Positions 17,933 through 27,342 are shown, numbered from the stretch's first letter. The stretch: DNA of 64,000 nt from JAGOEY01 sp017997515 (GCA_026314275.1 CP111109.1:3596001-3660000); one strand, 5' to 3'. Made by a program: numbers and translations. Notes: generated from the letters alone by a model not told the origin.

Positions 17933-19131
17933 AGCTTTTGCAGGCGCTCCAGGGCGCTGAGCAAGGTTTCATCCTTTTTGGCGAAGCAAAACCGCACCAC
18001 GCGCTGGTCGAACCCGTCGCCATAAAAAGCCGACATGGGAATCGCCGCCACGCCCAGTTCGGTCGTCAGCCACTGGCAGAAATCGGCTTCTTTCAGGTCG
18101 CTGACGGCGGAAATGTCCACACACTGGAAGTAGGTGCCTTCACTCGGCAGCAGGCGCAGGCGGGTTTTCTGCAGGCCGTCGCAGAACAGGTCACGTTTGC
18201 GCTGGTAGAACGCGGGGAGCGCCAGGTAAGGCTGCGGGTCGGCCATGTACTGCGCCAGGGCGTACTGCACCGGGGTGTTGACGGTGAACACGTTGAACTG
18301 GTGCACCTTGCGAAACTCCACCGTCAGCGCGGCAGGTGCGGCCACGTAGCCGACCTTCCAGCCGGTCACGTGGTAGGTCTTGCCAAAGCTGCTGACGATA
18401 AAAGCGCGGGCTGCCAGGCCGGGGAACCGGGCGGCGCTCTCGTGGGTGGATTCTTGCGTGGGGGCGTCGAACACCATGTGCTCGTACACCTCGTCGCTGA
18501 TCAGCAGGATGTCGGTCGGGTCGAGGATGTCCTGCAGCGCCAGCATGTCGGCCCGGCTCCACACGGTGGCGCTGGGGTTGTGGGGGCTGTTGACCAGGAT
18601 GGCGCGGGTGCGCGGCGTGATGGCGGCCTGGATCTTGGTGAAGTCGGGGCGGAATGTGCCAGGTGTGAGCGGCACCCGCACCACGGTGCCGCCTGCGAGT
18701 TCGATGTTGGGCACATAACTGTCGTAACACGGCTCCAAAACAATCACTTCGTCACCGGGCCGCACCACTGCCAAGATGGCGGTGATGATGGCCTGGGTAG
18801 CACCGGCTGTGATGGTTATTTCGCTTGCAGCGCTGTACTGTCGGCCGTGTTGCGCTTCTATTTTTGTAGCAATGGCTTCGCGCAGCGGCAGCACGCCCGG
18901 CATGGGTGGGTACTGGTTCTGGCCGCGTTGCATGGCGTCGGTCACGGCCTGCACCAGCTTTGGGTCACAGTCGAAATCAGGGAAGCCCTGGCCCAGGTTG
19001 ACCGCGTTCTTTTCCGCCGCCAGTGCTGACATCACGGTAAAGATGGTGGTGCCCACGGCGGGCAGCTTGGTTTGCAGGTGCGGCGTGCGCACGGTCACGT
19101 TGGCCGGGGCAGATTCAGGCACATAAGCCAT
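17929..19131 (-). CDS. PLP-dependent class I/II aminotransferase (methionine aminotransferase YbdL-like)
   Basis: A 400-residue fold-type I aminotransferase. Family blocks: NAVNLGQGFPDFDCDPKL (N-terminal), ITITAGATQAIITAILA, NSPHNPSATVW and the PLP lysine in SSFGKTYHVTGWKVGY near residue 245. The GQGFPDF and FGKTYHVTGWK patterns are those of YbdL/kynurenine aminotransferase-like enzymes that use methionine, glutamine or aromatic amino acids. Length is normal. The divergent neighbour is a CysB-like LysR gene on the same strand further upstream, so a link to sulphur amino acid metabolism is reasonable but inferred. Confidence 0.88.
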   Translation of the reverse strand: MAYVPESAPANVTVRTPHLQTKLPAVGTTIFTVMSALAAEKNAVNLGQGFPDFDCDPKLVQAVTDAMQRGQNQYPPMPGVLPLREAIATKIEAQHGRQYSAASEITITAGATQAIITAILAVVRPGDEVIVLEPCYDSYVPNIELAGGTVVRVPLTPGTFRPDFTKIQAAITPRTRAILVNSPHNPSATVWSRADMLALQDILDPTDILLISDEVYEHMVFDAPTQESTHESAARFPGLAARAFIVSSFGKTYHVTGWKVGYVAAPAALTVEFRKVHQFNVFTVNTPVQYALAQYMADPQPYLALPAFYQRKRDLFCDGLQKTRLRLLPSEGTYFQCVDISAVSDLKEADFCQWLTTELGVAAIPMSAFYGDGFDQRVVRFCFAKKDETLLSALERLQKL

Positions 19132-19177
19132 GGAGAAAATCCTCGAAATACGGGTGGTTCAGGAAAGCTGTGCTTGG

Positions 19178-20119
19178 TCAAAGCTCGTAATCGTTGACGT
19201 GGCCGGTCATGGCCTTGCCGATGAGGTCGCGGTTGAGCCTATCGCTCAGCAGCTCCGCAAACTTGAACACAAAATTGCGCAGGTACGCGCTGCGTTTGAA
19301 GGCAACCCGCGCCACGTTCTGGCCCAGCAGGTGGCCCAGCGGGCGCACCACGAGGTCGGCGTTGGTATCGTCGCGCACGGCCATTTCTGCCACGATGCCA
19401 ATACCCAGCCCCAGGCGCACATAGGTCTTGATCACGTCGGAGTCGATGGCTTCCAGCGCAATACGCGGCGACAGTTTGCGTGCGGCAAAAGCCTGGTCGA
19501 TACGGGTGCGACCGGTGAAGGACGGGTGGTAGGTGATCAACGGCTCCTGCGCAATGTCTTCCAGCGTGACCCGTTCCTTCTTGGCCAGCGGGTGGTCCAG
19601 CGGCAGCACCAGCACGTGTTGCCACTCATAACAGGGCAGGGTGACCAACTCGGGGTAGTTGACCAGCGATTCGGTGGCGATACCGATCTCGGCCACCTCG
19701 TCCATCACCATCCGGGCCACCTGGTCGGGGGCGCCCTGGTGCAGGCTGACGTTGACCTTGGGGTAACTTTCGCGCAAGCGGGCCACGGGCACAGGCAGCA
19801 CATAACGCGCCTGGGTGTGGGTGGTGGCTATGGACAGAGTGCCGCTGTCTTCGGCGCTGAACTGCTCACCAATACGTTTGAGGTTGCCCACCTCGCGCAT
19901 GATCACTTCGATACTTTTCAGCACGTGCTGGCCCGGCTCGGTGATACGTTTGAGTCGTTTGCCGTGCCGCGCAAAAATCTCGACACCTAACTCCTCTTCC
20001 AGCTCGATGATGGCTTTGGACACCCCGGGTTGCGAGGTGTGGAGTGCCTTGGCCGCCTCGGTGAGGTTGAGGTTGCGCCGGGACGCCTCCTGGACAAACC
20101 GGAATTGGTGCAGGTTCAT
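19178..20119 (-). CDS. cysB: CysB-family LysR regulator
   Basis: A 313-residue LysR-type regulator. The N-terminal helix-turn-helix (MNLHQFRFVQEASRRNLNLT) with NLNLTEAAKALHTSQPGVSK is the CysB/Cbl form. The C-terminal effector domain has TTHTQARYVLP, a CysB signature, and SFTGRTRIDQAF. CysB controls sulphate and organosulphur assimilation and responds to N-acetylserine or adenosine phosphosulphate. The start is the family start; the upstream gene cbiX is on the same strand 64 bp away, so a shared promoter region is possible. Confidence 0.9.
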   Translation of the reverse strand: MNLHQFRFVQEASRRNLNLTEAAKALHTSQPGVSKAIIELEEELGVEIFARHGKRLKRITEPGQHVLKSIEVIMREVGNLKRIGEQFSAEDSGTLSIATTHTQARYVLPVPVARLRESYPKVNVSLHQGAPDQVARMVMDEVAEIGIATESLVNYPELVTLPCYEWQHVLVLPLDHPLAKKERVTLEDIAQEPLITYHPSFTGRTRIDQAFAARKLSPRIALEAIDSDVIKTYVRLGLGIGIVAEMAVRDDTNADLVVRPLGHLLGQNVARVAFKRSAYLRNFVFKFAELLSDRLNRDLIGKAMTGHVNDYEL

Positions 20120-20183
20120 ATCGAATATGGGCTAATGAATCTCTTCATTATGGCCCAGGCGTCTATCAACAGTGTGGCTGGAT

Positions 20184-20564
20184 TCAGACTGCGCCGAGTG
20201 CTATCTCCGCCATCAGGTCCAGCACCGCGGGGTGTTCACCCATGGCCACCTGCACGTCGAATTGCACTTCAGGGTGTTGTGTGCGTAATGCGTCCACCAG
20301 CACGGGCAAATCTTCCCGCGCATGCCGCCCTGTGCCTAAAAACATGGGGACGACGCCCACAGAGCGGGCGCCAAGTGCTATCAATTCAGAAGCGCAGGTG
20401 GGCAGGTCAGGCGCGGACAGCTCCAGATAGGCGCAGCGCACGGGCACATCGGGTTGCAAAAGCTGCATCCGCGCCGCGACGGCCTCGATGGGTTTGCACC
20501 ACAGCGGGTCGCGCGAGCCGTGGCCGAAAAGAATGATGCTGTGTTGGGGGGCGGCGAGGGTCAT
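20184..20564 (-). CDS. cbiX: CbiX-type sirohydrochlorin chelatase
   Basis: A 126-residue short CbiX protein, half the size of archaeal/E. coli CbiK-type enzymes. The N-terminal metal-chelating block is ILFGHGSRDPLW and the second conserved block is VVPMFLGTGRHAREDLP (His ligands in both). It inserts cobalt, or iron, into sirohydrochlorin for cobalamin or siroheme. I chose the ATG at 20564 because it overlaps the stop of lptG (ATGA) and starts the domain. Its neighbour CysB makes a siroheme role in sulphite reduction likely, which is inference. Confidence 0.85.
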   Translation of the reverse strand: MTLAAPQHSIILFGHGSRDPLWCKPIEAVAARMQLLQPDVPVRCAYLELSAPDLPTCASELIALGARSVGVVPMFLGTGRHAREDLPVLVDALRTQHPEVQFDVQVAMGEHPAVLDLMAEIALGAV

Positions 20565-21664
20565 CTTCGCAGTACCAGCCAGCCAAACGCCGCCAGCGAA
20601 AGGGCGGAGTAAATCAACCCCGGCGCGGCAGCCGTCAGCCAAGGCTGCCAGTTCTGCAGGTTGCCGATGTAGCCAAACACGTTGTTCAGCAAGAAGAAAC
20701 TGATGCCCGCCATCACCCCGCCGAACACATAGGCGGCAATTCCACCCGAGCGGAAATGCAGGTAGGCAAAGGGCAGGGCCAGCACCACCATCACCAGACA
20801 ACTGAGCGGGTAAAAAACCTTGCGCCAGAACTCGATTTCGTACTTCTGCGCGTTCTGGTCGTTGGCGTTCAGGTGGCGGATGTACTGGAACAGGTCGATG
20901 GTGCGCATGCTGTCGGCCTTGAGCAGCGAGGCTGACACCATGTCATAACTAATGCCTGAGGGCCACTGGAACTGCGGCAGTTTCTGGTTTTCCACATGGG
21001 GGCGGCTGGCATCGTTTGCGCGGTAGAGGGTGCGTTGTACGTCCTGCAGCTCCCACGCTTTGTCATCACCAAAGTGTCCTTGGGTGGCACGGGTGGTGGA
21101 CACCAGGCCCTTGTCGCCAAATTCAAAAATGTGCACACCCTGCATTTCGCCGCGGCCTGTAAGTGCGCCCACGTTCACGAAAAACACGTTGTCCGCCTGC
21201 CGTTCCTTCAGCCATGCGCCGGTTTGCCCGATGGTGATACGGCCCTGGTAACGTGCCTTTAGCAACTGGCTGGCACGTTCCGTCAAAGGGGCTACATAGT
21301 CGCCCACGGCAAAGGTCAGCATGACAAAACCCAGGCCCAGCACCAGCAGCGTGCGCAACGCACGCCACGGTCCCATGCCACTGGTGCGCATGATGGTGAA
21401 CTCCGAGCTTTGGGCCAGCCGCGCCATCACAAAAATGGTGCCGATCAGCACCGTGATGGGTAGCAGTTCGTACAGGTGGTTGGGAATAGCCAGCGCCACA
21501 TAGGCCAGGGCGTGTGACACCTGGTAGCCGCTTTCGCCGCTGCGACCGACCCAGCGGAGCTCGTCCACAAAGTCGAAGAAAAAGAACAGGGCCAGGAAAC
21601 CCAGCGTGACGAAGGCCACGGCCAGGGTGATTTCCTTGTACAGGAAGTTGCGAAGGATCTTCAT
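20561..21664 (-). CDS. lptG: LPS export permease LptG
   Basis: A 367-residue inner membrane permease of the YjgP/YjgQ family. It starts MKILRNFLYKEITLAVAFV with a first membrane helix, then three more hydrophobic segments before the large periplasmic beta-jellyroll and two at the C terminus (YSALSLAAFGWLVLRR). With LptF and LptB it forms the ABC transporter that extracts lipopolysaccharide from the inner membrane. The start ATG overlaps the lptF stop by 4 nt, which fixes it over longer upstream frames. Downstream cbiX is likewise coupled. Confidence 0.92.
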   Translation of the reverse strand: MKILRNFLYKEITLAVAFVTLGFLALFFFFDFVDELRWVGRSGESGYQVSHALAYVALAIPNHLYELLPITVLIGTIFVMARLAQSSEFTIMRTSGMGPWRALRTLLVLGLGFVMLTFAVGDYVAPLTERASQLLKARYQGRITIGQTGAWLKERQADNVFFVNVGALTGRGEMQGVHIFEFGDKGLVSTTRATQGHFGDDKAWELQDVQRTLYRANDASRPHVENQKLPQFQWPSGISYDMVSASLLKADSMRTIDLFQYIRHLNANDQNAQKYEIEFWRKVFYPLSCLVMVVLALPFAYLHFRSGGIAAYVFGGVMAGISFFLLNNVFGYIGNLQNWQPWLTAAAPGLIYSALSLAAFGWLVLRR

Positions 21665-22770
21665 GCGGCACTCCCGGCCGCAGTGCTGCGGGGTCTCAAG
21701 AGTGTTCGCCAGCTCCAGTTGTTGTGCCGCAGCGTCAGCAGCAGCAGGCACAAAGCCATCACCCCGCCATGCAGGATGAGCATAAAAGCCCACGGCGAAA
21801 ACCGGCCGCCCGCAATCCAGCTTTGGCCCAGGTTCAGCATGTTGTAGTACACAACAAAGGCAAACAATGCCAAGGCCAGGTTGCTGCTGCGCCCGGCACG
21901 GGGGTTGACGCTGGACACGGCCAGTGCCATCAGCACAAAGTTCAGCGCGGCAAAACCCAGGCCCAGGCGCCACGAGAGTTCACCCAGATGCTGCGGTGTG
22001 GGTTCCTGCAGCAGCTCACGGGTGCTGCGCGCGCGGGGTTGTGCGGCGTCCAGTCCGGTGGCACCGGCCTTGCCCACACGGGTGCCGTATTCGGCAAACT
22101 CGCTGATCTTGACGCCGGGTTTGTCTTTGGTGGTCTCCAGCCGCTGGCCGTTGTGCAGCAGCACAAAACGCTCGTCGTTGATGGTCTTCAGCTCTGCGCT
22201 GCGGGCCGAGGTGATGGCTTCGCGGGTGGCCTCGAAGGCCGCGATGAAGACGTTGTTGGCACCCAGGTTGTCGGGGGTTTCGCGGTCGATGAAGAAGACA
22301 CGGGAGCCGTTGGCCGACTCCTGGAACTGGCCTGGGGCGATACGGTCGATGTCGCTGCGTTTTTCGTACCGCTCTTTCATCTCCTGGATCTGCTGGTTGG
22401 ACCACGGCCACACAAAGACGGACAACAAAGCCACCACCAGCAGCACAGGCCAGGCAAAACGCAGCAAGGGGCCGAGAAACATGGCCAAGCCCCGGCCACT
22501 GGAGAACCAGATCGCCATTTCGCTGTCGCTGTACATCCGCGAAAGGGTGCCAACAATGGCGATGAACAGGCTCAACCCCAGAATCGTGGGCAACTGGCCC
22601 AGCAATGTGTAGCCCATCACCATCATCACGTCCGAAGGGTTCACGCTGCCTTTGGACGCCTGGCCCAGGGTGCGGATCAGCATCATGGTCATGATGACCG
22701 TGATCAGGATGACCAGTGTGGCGCCAAAACTTCGGGCAAGTTCCTTGCGTATGGTGGAATGGAATAACAT
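21661..22770 (-). CDS. lptF: LPS export permease LptF
   Basis: A 369-residue YjgP/YjgQ family permease and partner of LptG. It begins MLFHSTIRKELARSFGATLV and has the family block MALAVSSVNPRAGRSSNLALALFAF near residue 290. The periplasmic domain lies between membrane segments 3 and 4. It is the first gene of lptF-lptG-cbiX. It diverges from pepA with only 23 bp between the two start codons, the arrangement found in many proteobacteria, so overlapping promoters must lie inside the neighbouring coding sequences or this short gap. Confidence 0.92.
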   Translation of the reverse strand: MLFHSTIRKELARSFGATLVILITVIMTMMLIRTLGQASKGSVNPSDVMMVMGYTLLGQLPTILGLSLFIAIVGTLSRMYSDSEMAIWFSSGRGLAMFLGPLLRFAWPVLLVVALLSVFVWPWSNQQIQEMKERYEKRSDIDRIAPGQFQESANGSRVFFIDRETPDNLGANNVFIAAFEATREAITSARSAELKTINDERFVLLHNGQRLETTKDKPGVKISEFAEYGTRVGKAGATGLDAAQPRARSTRELLQEPTPQHLGELSWRLGLGFAALNFVLMALAVSSVNPRAGRSSNLALALFAFVVYYNMLNLGQSWIAGGRFSPWAFMLILHGGVMALCLLLLTLRHNNWSWRTLLRPRSTAAGSAA

Positions 22771-22793
22771 TGGTTTGAAGGAAAAAACGAATT

Positions 22794-24389
22794 ATGAACT
22801 TTGAACTCAAGACCTGCGATCTCGCGGGGGCTGCAGCCTTTAAAAGTGATGCGGTCTTGCTGCTGGTGACAGATGCCTTCAAGCCAGCCAAAGATGCCTT
22901 GTCCCAAATTGTCGCCCAGGCCATTGCGGCAGGTGATCTGGAGACCAAAACAGGCAAACTTTTGCAACTGTACAAACCTGCAGACATTGCCGCGCCCCGT
23001 GTGGTGCTGGTCGGGGCAGGAGACGGTTCGGCACGCCAGTTGCGCAAGGCCGTGCTGGCCGGTGTGGCGGCATGCCGGGTCAAGACGGTCAAACGCCTGC
23101 TGGTGCTGGTCGCCGGCACAACACCAGCGGACGCCGGGGTGCGCGCCATGGTGCAGGCGGCTGCAGAGGCGAGTTATGTGTACACCACCACCAAGTCGGT
23201 GCCTGATGGACGCAAGCTGCAGCGTGTGGTGGTCGGGGTGAAGGACGCCGCAACCGTGCAGGACGGTTTTGCGCAGGGCACGGCGGTGGTCGCGGGCCAG
23301 GAGCTGGCCAAGGAGTGGGGCAACCGCCCTGGCAACTACGCCACCCCCACCATGCTGGCTGACGCTGCTAAGGCGCTGGCCAAGTTTGCGCGCATCAAAT
23401 GTGAAGTGCTGGGCCCCAAAGAGGTGGCCAAGCTCGGTATGGGCTCGTTCATGGCCGTGTCGCAGGGCTCGGTGGAGCCATTGCGTTTTATCGTGCTGCA
23501 TTACACCGGTGCGGCCAAGACACAGGCACCCCAGGTGCTGGTGGGCAAGGGTATTACCTTTGACACGGGTGGTGTGTCCATCAAGCCAGCGGCTGAAATG
23601 GACGAAATGAAGTTTGACATGTGTGGTGCCGCCAGCGTGCTGGGTGTGTTCCGCGCCTTGGCCGAACTGCAGCCTGCCGTGAACGTGGTGGGCCTGATCC
23701 CCGCCTGTGAAAACATGGCCGATGGTGGGGCCGTGAAGCCCGGGGACGTGGTCACCAGCATGAGCGGCCAGACCATCGAGGTGCTCAACACCGATGCCGA
23801 AGGCCGCCTGGTTCTTTGTGATGCTTTGACGTATGCAGAACGGTTTAACCCGGCTGCAGTGGTGGACATTGCCACGCTGACCGGTGCCTGTGTGGTGGCT
23901 CTGGGGGGTGTACACAGCGGCTTGTTCTCTGCCGATGACCAACTCGCTTCGGCCCTGTTGGAGGCCGGTGTGTCCGCACAAGACACCTGCTGGCGCATGC
24001 CGCTGGACGACGACTATGCCGAAGGTCTGAAAACGCATTTTGCCGACGTTGCCAATGTGGCCGGGCGTGCGGGCGGGGCAGTAACTGCCGCCAAGTTTCT
24101 GCAGCGTTTTACCGCCAAGTACCCTTGGGCCCATCTGGATATCGCGGGCACAGCCTGGAAAAGTGGTGGAGCCAAAGGCTCGACCGGTCGCCCTGTAGGC
24201 TTGTTGTTTGACTACCTGCTGTCGCAGAAGGCCCCCGCTGTTGCGGCGAAACCGCCTGTCGCGCGCAAAGCCGCTGGTACTGCCCGTCCCAAGCCAACTG
24301 CGGCATCCGCCAGCGTGCCCACCGTCAAGATAAATGCCAGGGTAAGCGCCAAAAGCAGTGTGAAGAAGACGGCTGCTCCGGCGGTGTGA
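22794..24389 (+). CDS. pepA: leucyl aminopeptidase (M17) with a basic C-terminal extension
   Basis: A 531-residue M17 aminopeptidase. The catalytic domain shows GKGITFDTGGVSIKP (metal/lysine site near residue 252), MKFDMCGAA and the signature NTDAEGRLVLCDALTYA near residue 330. Two metal ions and a hexamer are expected. The domain ends near LLFDYLLSQ (residue 480); the last 50 residues are Ala/Lys/Pro-rich (KAAGTARPKPTAASASVP) and resemble a histone-like tail. E. coli PepA also binds DNA, so a nucleic acid role for the tail is conceivable but unproven. holC follows, as in other proteobacteria. Confidence 0.92.
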   Translation: MNFELKTCDLAGAAAFKSDAVLLLVTDAFKPAKDALSQIVAQAIAAGDLETKTGKLLQLYKPADIAAPRVVLVGAGDGSARQLRKAVLAGVAACRVKTVKRLLVLVAGTTPADAGVRAMVQAAAEASYVYTTTKSVPDGRKLQRVVVGVKDAATVQDGFAQGTAVVAGQELAKEWGNRPGNYATPTMLADAAKALAKFARIKCEVLGPKEVAKLGMGSFMAVSQGSVEPLRFIVLHYTGAAKTQAPQVLVGKGITFDTGGVSIKPAAEMDEMKFDMCGAASVLGVFRALAELQPAVNVVGLIPACENMADGGAVKPGDVVTSMSGQTIEVLNTDAEGRLVLCDALTYAERFNPAAVVDIATLTGACVVALGGVHSGLFSADDQLASALLEAGVSAQDTCWRMPLDDDYAEGLKTHFADVANVAGRAGGAVTAAKFLQRFTAKYPWAHLDIAGTAWKSGGAKGSTGRPVGLLFDYLLSQKAPAVAAKPPVARKAAGTARPKPTAASASVPTVKINARVSAKSSVKKTAAPAV

Positions 24390-24437
24390 CTTGAACAACC
24401 AGGCCACACCTATTGTTGTTGACCATTTGAGCGCGCC

Positions 24438-24878
24438 ATGACCGAAGTTGCCTTTCATTTCAATGCGCCAGACAAGCTGGTGTACGCCTGCCGCCTGCTG
24501 CGCAAGGCAACCGGGAGTGGTGCACAGGTTGTTGTGACGGGCGAAACCAGTTTTTTGCAGGCGTTGGATGCTGCACTCTGGAATCTCGCCCCCCATGAAT
24601 TCCTGGCCCACGGCATGGAGGGGTGCCCAGACGCCGTGTGGCAACAGTCACCGGTGGTGTTGGCTTCATCAGTCCAGGACACGCCGCACCACAATGTGCT
24701 GGTGAACCTGGGGCAGGACGTGCCCGACGGTTTCAGCCGGTTTGAGCGGCTGATTGAGGTGGTCAGCGCCGAGGATGCGGCCGATCGTGATGCCGCACGG
24801 GCCCGCTGGAAACATTACGCCGACCGTGGTTACGCCATCACCCGGCACGACCTGGCGCAGAAAAGAGGGGCAGCATGA
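24438..24878 (+). CDS. holC: DNA polymerase III subunit chi
   Basis: A 146-residue HolC protein of the clamp-loader complex. Recognisable features: TEVAFHFNAPDKLVYACRLLRKA at the N terminus in pieces, WNLAPHEFLAHG near residue 50, NVLVNLGQDVPDGFSRFERLIEVV. Chi contacts single-strand binding protein and links it to the clamp loader through psi. pepA-holC synteny is typical. The stop overlaps the next gene's start by 4 nt (ATGA). Confidence 0.92.
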   Translation: MTEVAFHFNAPDKLVYACRLLRKATGSGAQVVVTGETSFLQALDAALWNLAPHEFLAHGMEGCPDAVWQQSPVVLASSVQDTPHHNVLVNLGQDVPDGFSRFERLIEVVSAEDAADRDAARARWKHYADRGYAITRHDLAQKRGAA

Positions 24879-25252
24879 TGGCCGTATCTCCACGCACGCC
24901 GCCGCGTTTTGTGCCCACACTGACCGAAGTGGTGCATGCCGATGCGGTGATGTCCGAACCTGCACCAGTTGTGGACATGCTGGCACCCCAGCCCGTGTCG
25001 GAGCCTCTGTTCTCGGACCGCAGCCCCGGTGTGCTGGAAGAAGAAATTGTGCACCGCGTCATGCAGCGGGTGGATGTGTCCCTGGACCACCGCTTGCGTG
25101 AAGCGATTGCTGTGGTGGTGCAAGAACAGACACGTTCCGTGGTGCCACGGCTGCGCGAAGAGATCGAAGCCGTGGTGCGCCAGTCGGTTTATGAGGCGGT
25201 GGCAGACGAACTGGCGCAGCTTGCAACGGCCCCGACAAATGGCGGCGGATAA
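24875..25252 (+). CDS. hypothetical protein coupled to holC
   Basis: A 125-residue protein starting MMAVSPRTPPRFVPTLTEVV. The first half is Pro-rich and probably unstructured; the second half (LEEEIVHRVMQRVDVSLDHRL and following) looks like an amphipathic helix or coiled coil. No signal or membrane segment. In Burkholderiales a DUF2486-type protein is often encoded after holC, and this could be one, but I am unsure. Translation is coupled to holC through a 4-nt overlap. Confidence 0.6.
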   Translation: MMAVSPRTPPRFVPTLTEVVHADAVMSEPAPVVDMLAPQPVSEPLFSDRSPGVLEEEIVHRVMQRVDVSLDHRLREAIAVVVQEQTRSVVPRLREEIEAVVRQSVYEAVADELAQLATAPTNGGG

Positions 25253-25376
25253 CGCGCGACAGGAGTGGCGCGTTCCTAGCGTGTTCCCTATATCCCGGGC
25301 CTGAAAATTGCTTTATGTTCGCGTGCGTTGAGCAAAAGAGTTTTATCTCAGCACTTTCTTTACTTTGGAGATCTTT

Positions 25377-26510
25377 ATGCAAATGAAGTTGAAACTGAGC
25401 GTCGCAGCTGCGATTGCAGCGGTTGCCGGTATGGCGTCTGCACAAGACGTGCAAGTGGTCAAAATCGGTCACGTCGCCCCGGTTTCCGGTGCCCAAGCCC
25501 ACTACGGCAAGGACAACGAAAATGGCGCACGTATGGCCATTGAAGAGCTGAACACGCAAAACATCGTGATCGGCGGCAAAAAAATCAAGTTCGAACTGCA
25601 GGCTGAAGACGACGCAGCTGACCCGAAACAGGGCACGGCTGCTGCACAGAAACTGTGCGACGCCAAGGTCGCTGGCGTGGTGGGTCACCTGAACTCCGGC
25701 ACCACCATTCCTGCATCCAAGGTGTACAACGACTGCGGTATCCCCCACGTGACGGGCGCAGCCACCAACCCCAACCTGACCAAGCCAGGCTACAACACCA
25801 CCTACCGTATCATCGCCAACGACAACGCCTTGGGCGCTGGCCTGGCGTTCTACGCGGCTGACGCGCTGAAGCTGAAGAAAGTCGCCATCATCGACGACCG
25901 TACTGCCTACGGCCAAGGTGTTGCCGACGTGTTCAAGAAGACGGCTGCTGCCAAGGGCATGCAGATCGTGGACGAACAATTCACCACAGACAAGGCCACC
26001 GACTTCATGGCCATCCTGACTGCCATCAAGGCCAAGGCCCCCGATGCGATCTTCTACGGTGGCATGGACCCCCAGGCCGGCCCCATGCTGCGCCAGATGG
26101 AGCAACTGGGTCTGAGCAACGTCAAGTACTTCGGTGGTGACGGCATCTGCACCTCCGAAGTGGCCAAGCTGGCTGCTGGCGCCAAGACGCTGGAAAACGT
26201 GATCTGCGCCGAAGGTGGTGCTTCGCTGGCCAAGATGCCCGGCGGCAGCGCCTGGAAGGCCAAGTACGATGCCAAGTACCCCAACCAGTTCCAGGTTTAC
26301 AGCCCCTACACCTATGACGCGACCATGCTGCTGGCTGACGCCATGAAGCGCGCCAACTCAATCGACCCCAAGGTCTATATCCCCAAGCTGAAGGAAAGCA
26401 ACTTCAAGGGCGTGACCACCACCATCGGTTTTGAGCCTAATGGCGAGTTGAAGAACCCCGCCATCACTTTGTACGTCTACAAAGACGGCAAGAAGACGGC
26501 ACTGAACTGA
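25377..26510 (+). CDS. branched-chain amino acid ABC transporter substrate-binding protein
   Basis: A 377-residue periplasmic binding protein of the LivJ/LivK family. Signal peptide: MQMKLKLSVAAAIAAVAGMA, likely cut before QDVQVVKIG. The mature protein has the type I binding fold (VAPVSGAQAHYGKDNENGARM, then VVGHLNSGTTIPASKVY). I chose the ATG at 25377 because GGAG lies about 7 nt upstream. No permease or ATPase genes are next to it; betaproteobacteria commonly encode this abundant protein as a stand-alone gene. An intrinsic terminator follows. Confidence 0.9.
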   Translation: MQMKLKLSVAAAIAAVAGMASAQDVQVVKIGHVAPVSGAQAHYGKDNENGARMAIEELNTQNIVIGGKKIKFELQAEDDAADPKQGTAAAQKLCDAKVAGVVGHLNSGTTIPASKVYNDCGIPHVTGAATNPNLTKPGYNTTYRIIANDNALGAGLAFYAADALKLKKVAIIDDRTAYGQGVADVFKKTAAAKGMQIVDEQFTTDKATDFMAILTAIKAKAPDAIFYGGMDPQAGPMLRQMEQLGLSNVKYFGGDGICTSEVAKLAAGAKTLENVICAEGGASLAKMPGGSAWKAKYDAKYPNQFQVYSPYTYDATMLLADAMKRANSIDPKVYIPKLKESNFKGVTTTIGFEPNGELKNPAITLYVYKDGKKTALN

Positions 26511-26529
26511 TCTTGCGGTTCACTCCTTG

Positions 26530-26557
26530 AAAAAGCCACCGCGAGGTGGCTTTTTCT
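26530..26557 (+). terminator. intrinsic terminator
   Basis: AAAAAGCCACC, loop GCGA, GGTGGCTTTTT: a strong stem with T run 20 bp after the binding-protein stop codon. Confidence 0.9.
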
Positions 26558-26710
26558 TTGGGTGGTGCATTTTGGGGCGCACAGGCATGGCTCTTCGCCT
26601 ACAGCCTGTGGGCCGATAAGCGCACATGTTGGGAACGCCGGGGCACTTAGCATTTTTACTGTTTCACATGCATTTGTATGTGGCGTAAATTGGCCGGAAG
26701 GAATACGACG

Positions 26711-27112
26711 ATGTCAAAAAATGCAGTTCATCAATTAACGCGCACCCGTTACAGCATCGCTATTGGCGCACTTCTGGTATTCGCGTCCATCGGCACGGCG
26801 ACCGCCCAGCAAACGGGTGCCACGGCCCAGCAGCGTTACCAGCAGGAGCTGGCTGCGTGTGGCAGTGGCCGTTCGTCCCAGGATGTGGCCACTTGCCAGA
26901 GAGAGGCACGTAATGCGCTCGAGGAAGCTTCTCGTGGTGGCCTCAGCCATGCGCCCAATGCCGCCCAAAACTCTGTACAGCGCTGTGACGTGTTCAGCGG
27001 GGACGAGCGCACTGTATGTGAAGCCCGTGTCCGTGGAGAAGGGCAGGTGCAGGGCAGTGTGGAAGGCGGCGGAATTCTGCGGGAGACGGTGACACCGATC
27101 CCTGCGAAATAG
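26711..27112 (+). CDS. exported small hypothetical protein
   Basis: A 133-residue protein with a signal peptide (residues about 12-35, AIGALLVFASIGTATA). The mature part carries four cysteines in the pattern CGSGRSSQDVATC ... RCDVFSGDERTVC, which could form two disulphides. The rest is Gln- and Gly-rich. GGAAGG precedes the ATG at 26711. I do not recognise the family, although similar short exported proteins with a C-x10-C repeat are common in Comamonadaceae. It is the last chromosomal gene before the integrated element. Confidence 0.65.
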   Translation: MSKNAVHQLTRTRYSIAIGALLVFASIGTATAQQTGATAQQRYQQELAACGSGRSSQDVATCQREARNALEEASRGGLSHAPNAAQNSVQRCDVFSGDERTVCEARVRGEGQVQGSVEGGGILRETVTPIPAK

Positions 27113-27195
27113 ATCTGCACCCCATTCGCTACAGGCTTCTGCTGCGTACAGAGAGTCAGCGGACAGGCCAGAATATTCAAAAATACGCAGCCAAA

Positions 27196-27222
27196 GAAAA
27201 AGCGACCCGAAGGTCGCTTTTC
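27196..27222 (+). terminator. intrinsic terminator
   Basis: AAAAAGCGACC, loop CGA, AGGTCGCTTTT then CTTG, about 85 bp after the small exported protein gene. It lies immediately before the left attachment repeat. Confidence 0.8.
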
Positions 27223-27228
27223 TTGTAA

Positions 27229-27246
27229 GTGGCGGAACAGGCGGGA
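27229..27246. repeat. left attachment site (attL) of the integrated element
   Basis: GTGGCGGAACAGGCGGGA, an exact 18-bp copy of 32556-32573. The right copy is the 3' end of a tRNA-Ser gene including its CCA. Duplication of a tRNA 3' end at the far side is the standard mark of tyrosine-integrase insertion. Confidence 0.88.
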
Positions 27247-27323
27247 CATTTTTATCATCCGCCTGTTTCTTCAATGAAATCAAGTACTTAGCAGCTTGTT
27301 AGTTGGGAAGTGGTAGCAGATTC

Positions 27324-27342
27324 GCTACCAAATCTGCTACCA
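27324..27342. promoter_or_regulatory. candidate integrase arm-binding site, left end
   Basis: GCTACCAAATCTGCTACCA. It matches 16 of 19 bases of 32485-32503 at the opposite end, in the same orientation, and each holds two TACCA units. Repeats near both ends of such elements are often bound by the integrase N-terminal domain; here it is an inference. Confidence 0.45.
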